Positions 1 through 6,272 are shown, numbered from the stretch's first letter. The stretch is 8,081 nt of DNA from an uncultured Lachnospiraceae bacterium (GCA_947174985.1 CAMWLB010000129.1:1-8081), one strand, 5' to 3'. Numbers and translations: made by a program. Notes: generated from the letters alone by a model not told the origin.

Positions 1-1245
1 TTATTCCAGTTCAAGCCACACCTCTCCCGTCCTCATATCCACGTCAATATAATGCTTCTGATACCCGACCGTAAAACTGCCGTCCTCATTCAGCAGTTTC
101 TCCTCCGGTATGTCCATGACAAAACACCAGACCGGCTTCGCCAGCACCCTGAGCCCGGGGGAATCATATGAATAAGATCCCAATTCCCTGACAGAATCAT
201 AATCCGGACAGAGCACATATTGCATTTCAATATCCGAAATTTCATAGACTACATACTCCGAAAAAAGCTGTTCCAGCATATGGGTGCAATTCGAAAGAGA
301 CAGCCAGCCGTCTTCCTCCTCCTCGGCGCTCTGCACCCGCAGGATTCCCGTTCCGTTCGTAAAAACATCAATGGAATTCCGGTTGCACATTCTGATAGAA
401 ATGGTGCTTCCTATATACTTCACTTCTAAGTATCCATGCACCACTGCCAGTCCCGTTCCGCCAAAAGAATCGTCCAGTGGAATCCCCCCCAGCAGCTTCT
501 CCACATCAAAATCGTAAATATAATTATCCCCATACCGTCGAACCATAACCGTTTTTACGCGGTAGGTAAAATCTGGTTCCCATACCACCCAGTTTTGGTT
601 CATCCACTCCTCTATATAAGTAACAGCTTCCTCTATACTCTCCTCCCCATCCATCAGCGTATAACTCTGCGACAGCGGCTCCCCCCTGTCCACATGCACA
701 ATGTCCACTACCTCAAAATTCCCATTAAACCCAATTTCATAACCGGACGGCTTAATCACCGAAACGAACCCGCAATCCTGAACTGCGCAGTACACCTTTT
801 CTTCGTCACTGTCTATGACCACCGTTGCCTGATTCCTTATTTCACTGTAATCAGAAAATTCCAATGTTTCGGACAGCTCGTCACCCAAAAACATCCTGAG
901 GATTTCCTCCGCATTTTCTGTGAAACCCGACTCCTGCACTATCTCAACCTGCTTATATATCGCTGTGGGAGAAATCGTGACAGTCTCCGGCAGTCGGAAA
1001 TTTTCATATGTATCCTGCAAAGCTGCATCATATCCGGAAAACAAAGCTTCCCGGCTGACTGCTTTTTCCTCGGTTTCCTCCTGTGTAAAGCCCTCATATT
1101 CCGTCTGTTCCGACACCATGTTAAAATCCACAAACTCTTCTACCTGTGCCTGCTCTGTTTGCGCTTGTTCTGGTTTTTCCCCACATGCGGCAAGCAGACT
1201 TACCCCAATGACTCCTAATAGAATAAATCGTTTTTTTCTTTTCAT
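1..1245 (-). CDS. Hypothetical lipoprotein, copy A of a duplicated cassette
   Basis: Encodes 414 residues; I do not recognise the family. The N terminus is a clear lipoprotein signal: basic MKRKKR, a hydrophobic stretch, then lipobox LLAAC with the lipidated Cys at residue 21. A Glu/Gln-rich linker follows (about 22-40), so the mature protein should be anchored on the outer face of the membrane. The body has no further membrane segment. Conserved blocks shared with copy B include CGFVSVIKPSGYEI (158-171), a central helix-like segment with WMNQNW (214-219), IRMCNRNSIDVF (284-295), and the last 48 residues with PVWCFVMDIPEEK and YIDVDMRTGEVW. The final block, strand-like and ending in D-x-x-T-G-E-V, is loosely reminiscent of PepSY/YpeB-type C-terminal modules, but that is only an inference. 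The gene lies 114 nt after a small exported protein gene; AGGA five to six bases before the ATG is the RBS. The stop codon is at the very edge of the window. Confidence 0.85.
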   Translation of the reverse strand: MKRKKRFILLGVIGVSLLAACGEKPEQAQTEQAQVEEFVDFNMVSEQTEYEGFTQEETEEKAVSREALFSGYDAALQDTYENFRLPETVTISPTAIYKQVEIVQESGFTENAEEILRMFLGDELSETLEFSDYSEIRNQATVVIDSDEEKVYCAVQDCGFVSVIKPSGYEIGFNGNFEVVDIVHVDRGEPLSQSYTLMDGEESIEEAVTYIEEWMNQNWVVWEPDFTYRVKTVMVRRYGDNYIYDFDVEKLLGGIPLDDSFGGTGLAVVHGYLEVKYIGSTISIRMCNRNSIDVFTNGTGILRVQSAEEEEDGWLSLSNCTHMLEQLFSEYVVYEISDIEMQYVLCPDYDSVRELGSYSYDSPGLRVLAKPVWCFVMDIPEEKLLNEDGSFTVGYQKHYIDVDMRTGEVWLELE

Positions 1246-1266
1246 GCTTTCCTATCCCCCTGCTTC

Positions 1267-1307
1267 TGTGCTGCCGCAGCAGTTTGTCTACACGTTACAG
1301 CAGCACA
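1267..1307 (-). promoter_or_regulatory. Stem-loop between small exported protein and lipoprotein genes (copy A)
   Basis: On the transcribed strand a 10-bp stem, TGTGCTGCTG pairing with CGGCAGCACA and including one G-U pair, encloses a 21-nt loop. The equivalent place in copy B has the same stem with a C-G pair where this copy has U-G, so pairing is kept. No U-tract follows, so it is not a standard terminator. It lies about 20 nt before the lipoprotein start and could affect mRNA processing, stability or translation, giving different levels of the two proteins. A second small hairpin just after the small gene's stop codon (TATCCG/CGGATA, about 1339-1359) occurs only in this copy. Confidence 0.5.
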
Positions 1308-1359
1308 GTTCCAAATGTACAGTTTGACCCAAAAGTTATCCGTTTTTTAAGACCGGATA

Positions 1360-1752
1360 TTAATTTACAACCGTTCCATATCCGGTATACGTATTGTAAC
1401 TATCCGGTGTGGCTAACTGAACCGACACCATTGCCATTTTTCCCTTTTCAACAGACGCACTATAAGAACTGCCTGCCTGATTTAAGGATGCTGAACCGAC
1501 ACCGAATATTGTTGTGGAAACACTTGCTCCATTTGTAGTATTCTGTGTACAGGTTACTGTTACTGTTGTTGAATCTGCTGTAAATCCATAGGTTACCTCC
1601 TTCACCCAGCTTGAGTCCGGCACATTTGACAACTGACGTAATGCATAACTCTTATTGCATCCAATCTCCATCGCATATACTCCTATTGAAGCAGCCAGCA
1701 GCAGAACAACAGCCAGCGCACTGCCAATGATTCTTTTTTGTATTCTCCTCAT
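1360..1752 (-). CDS. Small exported protein with two cysteines, copy A
   Basis: Encodes 130 residues. An N-terminal Sec signal peptide is evident: MRRIQKRIIG, a hydrophobic core of about 15 residues, and a likely signal peptidase I site after VYA (residue 27). The mature part of about 103 residues is rich in Ser, Thr, Val and Gly, which suggests beta strands. It has exactly two cysteines, C32 and C68, both kept in copy B and possibly forming a disulfide. Residues 33-75 (SYALRQLSNVPDSSWVK onward) and the C-terminal TPDSYNTYTGYGT are almost the same in both copies; residues about 76-112 differ strongly. The start was placed at 1752 because AGGAG lies five bases upstream and because the signal peptide begins there. 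The frame stays open to 1938 by chance, but that extension is not preserved in copy B. The family is unknown to me; a secreted or surface-associated protein acting with the downstream lipoprotein is plausible but unproven. Confidence 0.82.
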   Translation of the reverse strand: MRRIQKRIIGSALAVVLLLAASIGVYAMEIGCNKSYALRQLSNVPDSSWVKEVTYGFTADSTTVTVTCTQNTTNGASVSTTIFGVGSASLNQAGSSYSASVEKGKMAMVSVQLATPDSYNTYTGYGTVVN

Positions 1753-1925
1753 GCTTACTCCTATCCGCCCGCTCCGTCGGGCATTCATTTTTAGAAGGTC
1801 GAAAGTTTTGACTTCACGCCTTCCTGCCATCGGGTTACTTTCCGACAGCATGCCATTTACGCAGGCTGTCGGAAATGCTTTTATCCGCCTTATATTCCAA
1901 ACACCACTGTACATTTTCAGGGGGC
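1753..1925 (-). promoter_or_regulatory. Conserved structured leader, copy A
   Basis: Non-coding stretch upstream of the small exported protein gene, very similar to the leader of copy B. On the transcribed strand it holds, in order: a 15-position stem-loop at 1839-1875 with one mismatch (TTTCCGACAGC facing GCTGTCGGAAA), a bulged hairpin GAAGTC/GACCTTC, and a stem GCCCG/CGGGC at 1767-1782 ending seven bases before AGGAG. The segment GCATTT before the first stem can pair with GAATGC before the last one, which would close the whole element. The conserved TGAAAATGTACAGTGGT at its upstream edge may be part of a promoter, but no convincing -35/-10 pair was found. It does not match any riboswitch class I know. 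Confidence 0.55.
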
Positions 1926-1950
1926 AGACTTTGAGCACTCCTCATCTGCA

Positions 1951-1990
1951 TACTACAAAAGCGCTGTTTTTTTCCATAGCGAATGACGCA
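1951..1990 (-). other. Decayed copy of the terminator between the two cassettes
   Basis: This segment aligns with the strong terminator at 3961-4000: GCG at the start, GCTAT in the middle and CAGCGCTTTTGTNGTAT at the end are shared. Here, however, the left arm reads GCGTCATTCGC and no longer pairs with the right arm CAGCGC, and the centre has become A-rich. No strong hairpin can be drawn, so little termination is expected after the copy-B lipoprotein gene. Confidence 0.5.
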
Positions 1991-2015
1991 AAAGGTAATA
2001 AAACTTATTTTCCTC

Positions 2016-3263
2016 TTATTCCAGTTCAAGCCACACCTCTCCCGTCCTCATATCCACGTCAATATAATGCTTCTGATATCCGGCCGTAAAGCTGCCATCT
2101 TCATTCAGCAGTTTTTCCTCCGGTATGTCCATGACAAAACACCAGACCGGCTTCGCCAGCAGCCTGAGCCCGGGATGCATGTAAGTATAATGCTTCACCT
2201 CCTCATTTATAGAGGCATAATCCATACAGAGCACATACTGCATTTCTATATCCAAAATTTCATAGACTACATATTCCGAAAAAAGCTGCTCCAGCATATG
2301 GGCACAATCCGAGAGGGACAACCAGCCATCTTCTTCCTCCTCTACACTCTGTACCCTTAAGATTCCTGTTAAGTTAGAAAAAACATCAATAGAATTCCGA
2401 TTGCACATTCGAATATAGATAGCGCTTCCAACATATTTTAACTGCAGATTTCCATATGTATCCATTTCCATACCCGTGTATCCAATATCATCATCTAACG
2501 GAATTCCATCAAAGAACTTTTCCACATAAAAATCGTAGATATAATTATCTTTATACCGTCTAACCTCCACTGTTTTTACGCTGTAAGTAAAATCAGGTTC
2601 CCACATTATCCAGTTTTGGTTCATCCATTTTTCTATATAACTAACAGCTTCCTGTATACTCTCCTCTCCATCCAGCAATGCATAACTCTGTGACAGCGGC
2701 TCTCCTCTGTCTACATGCACAATGTCCACTACTTCGAAATTTCCATTAAACCTAATTTCATAACCGGATGGCTTAACCACCGAGACAAACCCGCAATCCA
2801 TAACTGCGCAATATACCTTTTCTTCTTCACTGTCCATAATCCACGTCGCCTGCCCCATCGTTTCGATGTCATCAAATGCCGGCTCTTCCGTCGTCGCATC
2901 ACCTAAAAACCATCGAAAAATTTCCTCTGCATTTTCTGTAAAATCCGACTCCCGTACTATTTCAACCTGCTTATATAGCGTTGCAGGAGAAATCGTAACA
3001 GACTCAGGCAGCCGGAAATTTTCATATGTATCCTGCAAAACCGTATCATGTCCGGAAAACAAAGCTTCCCAGCTGACTGCTTTTTCCGCAATTTCCTCCT
3101 GCGTAAAGCCCTCATATTCCGTCTGTTCTGACACCCAACTGAAATCAAAATCCTCTTCTGCCTGTGTCTGCTCTACCTGCGCCTGTTCTGTTTCTTTCCC
3201 ACACGCGGCAAGCAGGCTTAGCCCCATGATACCTGATACAATAAGTCGCTTTTTTCTTTTCAT
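2016..3263 (-). CDS. Hypothetical lipoprotein, copy B of a duplicated cassette
   Basis: Encodes 415 residues, about three quarters identical to copy A by hand alignment. The lipoprotein signal peptide has LLAAC with the lipidated Cys at residue 21, followed by a Glu/Gln-rich linker (about 22-40); the rest should be outside the cell. Differences from copy A cluster in the linker, at residues about 122-150 (ATTEEPAFDDIETM here), about 250-283 (FFDGIPLDDDIGYTGMEMD here) and about 346-366. The last 46 residues differ at only one position. This block pattern fits a conserved scaffold with variable surface loops. The gene is 107 nt after the small exported protein gene and has only a weak RBS (GGATGGA) close to the ATG, which follows the intergenic stem-loop. 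The family is not recognised; a PepSY-like fold at the C terminus is a loose guess. Confidence 0.85.
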   Translation of the reverse strand: MKRKKRLIVSGIMGLSLLAACGKETEQAQVEQTQAEEDFDFSWVSEQTEYEGFTQEEIAEKAVSWEALFSGHDTVLQDTYENFRLPESVTISPATLYKQVEIVRESDFTENAEEIFRWFLGDATTEEPAFDDIETMGQATWIMDSEEEKVYCAVMDCGFVSVVKPSGYEIRFNGNFEVVDIVHVDRGEPLSQSYALLDGEESIQEAVSYIEKWMNQNWIMWEPDFTYSVKTVEVRRYKDNYIYDFYVEKFFDGIPLDDDIGYTGMEMDTYGNLQLKYVGSAIYIRMCNRNSIDVFSNLTGILRVQSVEEEEDGWLSLSDCAHMLEQLFSEYVVYEILDIEMQYVLCMDYASINEEVKHYTYMHPGLRLLAKPVWCFVMDIPEEKLLNEDGSFTAGYQKHYIDVDMRTGEVWLELE

Positions 3264-3283
3264 GCTTTTCCATCCCCATTTCC

Positions 3284-3322
3284 GTGCTGCCGCAGCAGCT
3301 TATCTACACGTTACGGCAGCAC
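3284..3322 (-). promoter_or_regulatory. Stem-loop between small exported protein and lipoprotein genes (copy B)
   Basis: On the transcribed strand a perfect 9-bp stem, GTGCTGCCG with CGGCAGCAC, encloses a 21-nt loop; C-G and U-G pairs can extend it. An alternative, smaller hairpin GCTGC-TGCG-GCAGC uses part of the 3' arm and excludes the large stem. There is no U-tract after it. Position and sequence match the element at 1267-1307. It could be a translational switch, a processing site or an mRNA stabiliser located just before the lipoprotein start. Confidence 0.55.
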
Positions 3323-3370
3323 AGTTCCAAATGCACAGTTTAATTAAAATATAATCATCAAACCCAAAGT

Positions 3371-3760
3371 TTAATTTTTAATGGTACCATAACCAGTGTA
3401 TGTATTATAACTGTCTGGTGTATACAAATTAACAATTACCACGGTTCGGACTCCATCAGCAACTGTCTTAGTATAAGTAGTTCCTTTCTGGTTCAATATT
3501 GCCACGCCATCAGAAATGCCTACAATAACATTTGCCCCACTCGTAGTATCCTGTGTACAGGTTGCTGTCACCGTCGTAGAATTAGCTACAAAGTTATAGG
3601 TTACCTGCTTCACCCAGCTTGAATCCGGCACATTTGACAACTGGCGTAGTGCATAACTTTCATTGCATCCAACCCCTGCCGCATATACTCCTATTGAAAC
3701 AGCCAGTAGCAAAACAACAGCCAGCGCACTGCCAATGATTCTTTTTTGTATTCTCCTCAT
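3371..3760 (-). CDS. Small exported protein with two cysteines, copy B
   Basis: Encodes 129 residues, about 70% identical to copy A by hand alignment. The signal peptide is almost the same (MRRIQKRIIGSALAVVLLLA, cleavage expected after VYA at residue 27). The mature protein keeps C32 and C68, the SYALRQLSNVPDSSWVK block and the C-terminal TPDSYNTYTGYGT. The central part, residues about 76-112, is largely different from copy A (IVGISDGVAILNQKG here). The start at 3760 has AGGAG five bases upstream. It is the first gene of unit B, after a structured leader and 263 bases beyond the GH3 stop codon. No known family is recognised; the Ser/Thr/Val-rich composition suggests a small beta-rich exported domain. 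Confidence 0.82.
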   Translation of the reverse strand: MRRIQKRIIGSALAVVLLLAVSIGVYAAGVGCNESYALRQLSNVPDSSWVKQVTYNFVANSTTVTATCTQDTTSGANVIVGISDGVAILNQKGTTYTKTVADGVRTVVIVNLYTPDSYNTYTGYGTIKN

Positions 3761-3930
3761 GCTTACTCCTATCCGCCCGCTCCGGCGAGCATTCGTTTTT
3801 AGAAGGTCGAAGGTTTGACTTCACGCCTCCCTGACATCGGGTTACTTTCAAACAGCCTGCTATTTCGCAGGCTGTCAGAAATGCTTTTATCCGCCTCATA
3901 TCCCAATACCACTGTACATTTTCAAGGGGG
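3761..3930 (-). promoter_or_regulatory. Conserved structured leader, copy B
   Basis: Upstream region of the copy-B small protein gene. Main elements on the transcribed strand: a stem-loop at 3846-3881 (TTTC, then ACAGCCTGC pairing with GCAGGCTGT, then GAAA; one mismatch and one G-U pair), a bulged hairpin GAAGTC/GACCTTC, and a stem GCTCG/CGGGC at 3775-3790 next to the AGGAG site. GCATTT and GAATGC can pair across the element. Compared with copy A, several changes keep pairing: G-U to G-C and T-T to C-G in the big stem, and U-G to C-G in the last stem. A TTGAAA at the upstream edge resembles a -35 box, but no good -10 lies at the right distance. Confidence 0.55.
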
Positions 3931-3960
3931 GAGATAAACTTAGCGTATTCTTTATCTGTA

Positions 3961-4000
3961 TACAACAAAAGCGCTGTTGCTACAATAGCAAACAGCGCAA
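3961..4000 (-). terminator. Rho-independent terminator after the GH3 gene
   Basis: On the transcribed strand GCGCTGTTTGCTA pairs with TAGCAACAGCGC (12 bp with one bulged T) around a TTG loop, followed by TTTTGTTGTA. It starts 26 nt after the GH3 stop codon. A run of T also precedes the stem, so it could work in both directions. It marks the upstream edge of the duplicated cassette. Confidence 0.8.
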
Positions 4001-4023
4001 AAAACATAAAAATTATGCTGCAT

Positions 4024-6189
4024 TTACTCTAACACAAATCCCTCTGTCGAAACCTCCGCCTCCAGCACACTCGTTCCGGTAAGCTTACAACTCCTTGCGT
4101 CCGGTCCATGGCCGCCCACAAAAATGCGGCAGCAGCCTTTATGGACAAGCAGCCTTGCTTCCTCATCATACAGAGCAAATGCTTCCGCCGGCAGATGGAA
4201 GCAGACTTCCTTTTCCTCCTCCGGTTTTAAGCTACATTTACAGATTCCTTTGAGTTGTGCGTTGGGTACATTGACCGCGCCGTCCTCCGGCAGCGCTTTC
4301 ACATATACCTGCACGGTTTCCGTGCCTTCCACAAGACCTGTATTTTTCAAAGTCAGCCTGATATCCACGCCTTCCTTTGTCACCCTGTCAGTCGAGAGAG
4401 ATAAGTTTCCGTAGGAAAACTCCGTGTAGGACAAGCCGTACCCAAATGGATATAACGCTTCGTTCTGCATATAGCGGTAGGTTCTTCCTGCCATGGCGTA
4501 ATCCGTAAATTCCGGCAGTTCCTCCGTTGTCCGGTAAAAGGTAACGGGCAGTCTGCCCTCCGGATTTTTGTCCCCGAATAATACGCGTGCAATCGCCCTG
4601 CCGCCCTGCGCACCGGGATACCAACCCTGTAATATAGCGGGAATATGCTCATCCGCCCAGCCTACAGCCAGCGCACTTCCCGAGAGCAGCACAAGCACAA
4701 CCGGCTTGCCGCTGGCATGGATGGTCTCCAGAATCTCCTGCTGCAGACCCGGCAGAGAAAGGTTAGGCTTGTCACCGCTGGCAAACTCATTGCCCTCGTC
4801 GCCCTCTTCGCCCTCCAGTCCGGCGTCAAGCCCCATGCAGGCAATCACCAAATCACTCAGTTCACAAATTTCTTTGACCTCGGAAATTCTCTCATTGCCC
4901 TGGCTTAAGCCCGTCACCTTCTCTTTACAGAGGTGGCAGCCCTCCGAGGCAAGCACCCTTACTTCATCACCCAGATAATCCTGAATTCCTTCCAGTACGG
5001 TGATATAGCGCGACGCCGTTCCTTCGTAATTGCCAATCAGCGCCTTGCGGTTGTTGGCATTCGGTCCGATAACGCCGATGGTTTTATATTTTTTCTTATC
5101 AAGTGGCAGCAGGTGGTTTTCATTTTTTAACAGCACCACACATTTTTCCGCCGCCTCTTCGTTCAGACGGCGCATATCGGGAGAATCCACCACCGTATAG
5201 GGGATTTCATCAAATGGGGTAGGCTCCTGCTCCTCCATTACCCCGAGCTTCATGCGGGTCGTAAACAGGTTGACCAGCGCATCGTCCAGGCGCTTCTCGT
5301 CCACCCTGCCGTCCTGCACGCCCATCAGCAGATAGGCAAACAAATCCCCACAGTTTAAGTCACATCCATTGTTCATCGCCATGGCAGCAGATTCCACCGG
5401 TGTCTGCGTCACACCGTGACCACTGTGAAAATCACGGATAGCCCAGCAGTCGGACACCACATGTCCCGCAAAGCCCCACTGCTCTCTGAGAATATCGATT
5501 AACAGTTCTCTGTTACCGCAGCATGGCATGCCATTCGTCCTGTTATAAGCGCCCATAACAGCCTCTACATGCCCTTCCGTCACACACGCCTTAAATGCCG
5601 GCAGATAGGTTTCATACAAATCCTGCCTGCTCACCTTTGCGTCAAATTGATGGCGCAAGTCCTCCGGCCCGCTGTGCACCGCAAAATGCTTGGCACATGC
5701 TGCCGCCTTTAAATAGGTTTCATCATGCCCCTGCAGTCCTTTGACAAACCGGACGCCCAGCCGTGAGGTCAGATAGGGGTCTTCCCCGAAGGTTTCATGT
5801 CCCCTGCCCCAGCGCGGGTCCCTGAAGATATTAACATTGGGCGCCCAAAAAGTCAGCCCCTTATAAATATCCCTGTCATCATATTTCTGCTGCATATTAA
5901 ATTTTGCCCTGCCCTCCGTAGAGATGGCATCCGCAACCTGTTCCACAAAGTCCTCGTCAAAGGTTGCCGCCAGTGCGATTGCCTGCGGAAACACCGTGGC
6001 AACGCCTGCCCTGGCAACCCCATGGAGCGCCTCATTCCACCAGTTGTATGCCGGAATTCCCAGCCGCTCTATCGCCGGCGCCCTGTGCAGGGTCTGCGAC
6101 ACCTTTTCTTCCAGCGTCATTTTCGCCACAAGTGCCTTGGCGCGCTCTCTGTATTCTGAAAGCTTCTCTCTATTTTCCACGATATCCAT
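4024..6189 (-). CDS. Glycoside hydrolase family 3, beta-xylosidase/beta-glucosidase type
   Basis: Encodes 721 residues with the full GH3 layout. Residues about 20-310 form the (beta/alpha)8 domain, with WWNEALHGVARAG (50-62), RDPRWGRGHETFGEDP (123-138), the substrate-binding KHF (167-169) and VVSDCWAI, whose Asp 247 is the expected nucleophile. Residues about 350-580 form the alpha/beta sandwich, where a Glu in LEGEEGDEGNE (458-468) should be the acid/base. A fibronectin-III-like domain covers about 610-695. WWNEALHG and SDCWAI are typical of the subgroup annotated as xylan 1,4-beta-xylosidase, but beta-glucosidase or arabinofuranosidase activity cannot be excluded. No signal peptide is present, so it should cleave imported oligosaccharides in the cytoplasm by the retaining mechanism. 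The start at 6189 is preferred over in-frame codons at 6219 (ATG) and 6225 (GTG) because AGGAAGGATAGG lies just upstream. No transporter or regulator is adjacent. Confidence 0.93.
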   Translation of the reverse strand: MDIVENREKLSEYRERAKALVAKMTLEEKVSQTLHRAPAIERLGIPAYNWWNEALHGVARAGVATVFPQAIALAATFDEDFVEQVADAISTEGRAKFNMQQKYDDRDIYKGLTFWAPNVNIFRDPRWGRGHETFGEDPYLTSRLGVRFVKGLQGHDETYLKAAACAKHFAVHSGPEDLRHQFDAKVSRQDLYETYLPAFKACVTEGHVEAVMGAYNRTNGMPCCGNRELLIDILREQWGFAGHVVSDCWAIRDFHSGHGVTQTPVESAAMAMNNGCDLNCGDLFAYLLMGVQDGRVDEKRLDDALVNLFTTRMKLGVMEEQEPTPFDEIPYTVVDSPDMRRLNEEAAEKCVVLLKNENHLLPLDKKKYKTIGVIGPNANNRKALIGNYEGTASRYITVLEGIQDYLGDEVRVLASEGCHLCKEKVTGLSQGNERISEVKEICELSDLVIACMGLDAGLEGEEGDEGNEFASGDKPNLSLPGLQQEILETIHASGKPVVLVLLSGSALAVGWADEHIPAILQGWYPGAQGGRAIARVLFGDKNPEGRLPVTFYRTTEELPEFTDYAMAGRTYRYMQNEALYPFGYGLSYTEFSYGNLSLSTDRVTKEGVDIRLTLKNTGLVEGTETVQVYVKALPEDGAVNVPNAQLKGICKCSLKPEEEKEVCFHLPAEAFALYDEEARLLVHKGCCRIFVGGHGPDARSCKLTGTSVLEAEVSTEGFVLE

Positions 6190-6196
6190 AGTCAAA

Positions 6197-6208
6197 CCTA
6201 TCCTTCCT
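6197..6208 (-). promoter_or_regulatory. Ribosome binding site setting the GH3 start
   Basis: Reads AGGAAGGATAGG on the transcribed strand, ending seven bases before the ATG at 6189. It lies inside the longer open frame that begins at 6225, whose possible starts have no comparable site, so it supports the shorter protein. Confidence 0.65.
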
Positions 6209-6243
6209 GCTGCCGCCATGCCCACGCAGACCGTATTTTACCC

Positions 6244-6269
6244 AAGAAACGCTTAAATCAGCGTTTCCC
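6244..6269 (-). other. Hairpin between kinase and GH3 genes
   Basis: GAAACGCT pairs perfectly with AGCGTTTC around a 6-nt loop, with two more G-U pairs outside, starting three bases after the kinase stop codon. The bases that follow (GGGTAAAATA) are not a U-tract, so it is a weak terminator at best, or an mRNA 3'-end stabiliser. TAAAAT just after it could be a -10 box for the GH3 gene, but no matching -35 box is seen. Confidence 0.4.
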
Positions 6270-6272
6270 TAT

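Larger units (their letters stand above)
1..1989 (-). repeat. Tandem duplicated cassette, unit A (downstream copy)
   Basis: This unit repeats 2016-3998 in the same orientation at an offset of 2009 to 2015 bases. It contains the decayed terminator, leader, small exported protein gene, intergenic stem-loop and lipoprotein gene. The similarity covers non-coding as well as coding parts, so this is a segmental duplication and not two separate acquisitions. Whether more units follow cannot be seen, because the window ends at the lipoprotein stop codon. Confidence 0.85.
2016..3998 (-). repeat. Tandem duplicated cassette, unit B (upstream copy)
   Basis: Partner of unit A, with the same gene order and spacing: leader, small exported protein gene, 107-nt gap with stem-loop, lipoprotein gene. 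Its upstream edge coincides with the terminator behind the GH3 gene. No insertion sequence, target-site repeat or recombinase is visible at either edge, so unequal crossing-over or replication slippage is the simplest origin. Confidence 0.85.

Noticed and set aside
436..1218. A plus-strand open frame of 260 codons opposite lipoprotein A
   Set aside because: It lies entirely antisense to a convincing lipoprotein gene, the matching stretch in copy B is interrupted, and the His/Leu/Pro-rich translation looks like a shadow.
1753..1925. Known riboswitch classes (TPP, SAM, cyclic-di-GMP, cobalamin, purine) in the leader
   Set aside because: None of the conserved core sequences of these classes that I can recall is present, so only an unassigned structured leader is claimed.
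1753..1938. A 62-codon N-terminal extension of the copy-A small exported protein
   Set aside because: The equivalent leader in copy B is not open in that frame, the extension would bury the signal peptide, and a good RBS sits just before the internal ATG at 1752.
2866..3354. Plus-strand open frames similar in both units (2866-3354 and 920-1327)
   Set aside because: Their resemblance follows from the duplicated lipoprotein genes on the other strand. They are Ser/Cys-rich shadows without an RBS or a recognisable domain.
3895..3930. A sigma-70 promoter with TTGAAA upstream of the copy-B small gene
   Set aside because: No acceptable -10 box lies 16-18 bases downstream, and copy A has a one-base difference (CTGAAA) with its TATAAG too far away. 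It is mentioned only as part of the leader.
3660..4007. An open frame of 115 codons on the minus strand starting MFFALFAIVATALLLY
   Set aside because: It runs through the terminator and leader, overlaps the real small gene in another frame and is not kept in copy A. The hydrophobic start is produced by the terminator stem sequence.
6190..6225. A longer GH3 N terminus starting at the GTG at 6225 or the ATG at 6219
   Set aside because: The added residues contain the likely RBS sequence and have no match to the usual GH3 start; the ATG at 6189 is better placed.
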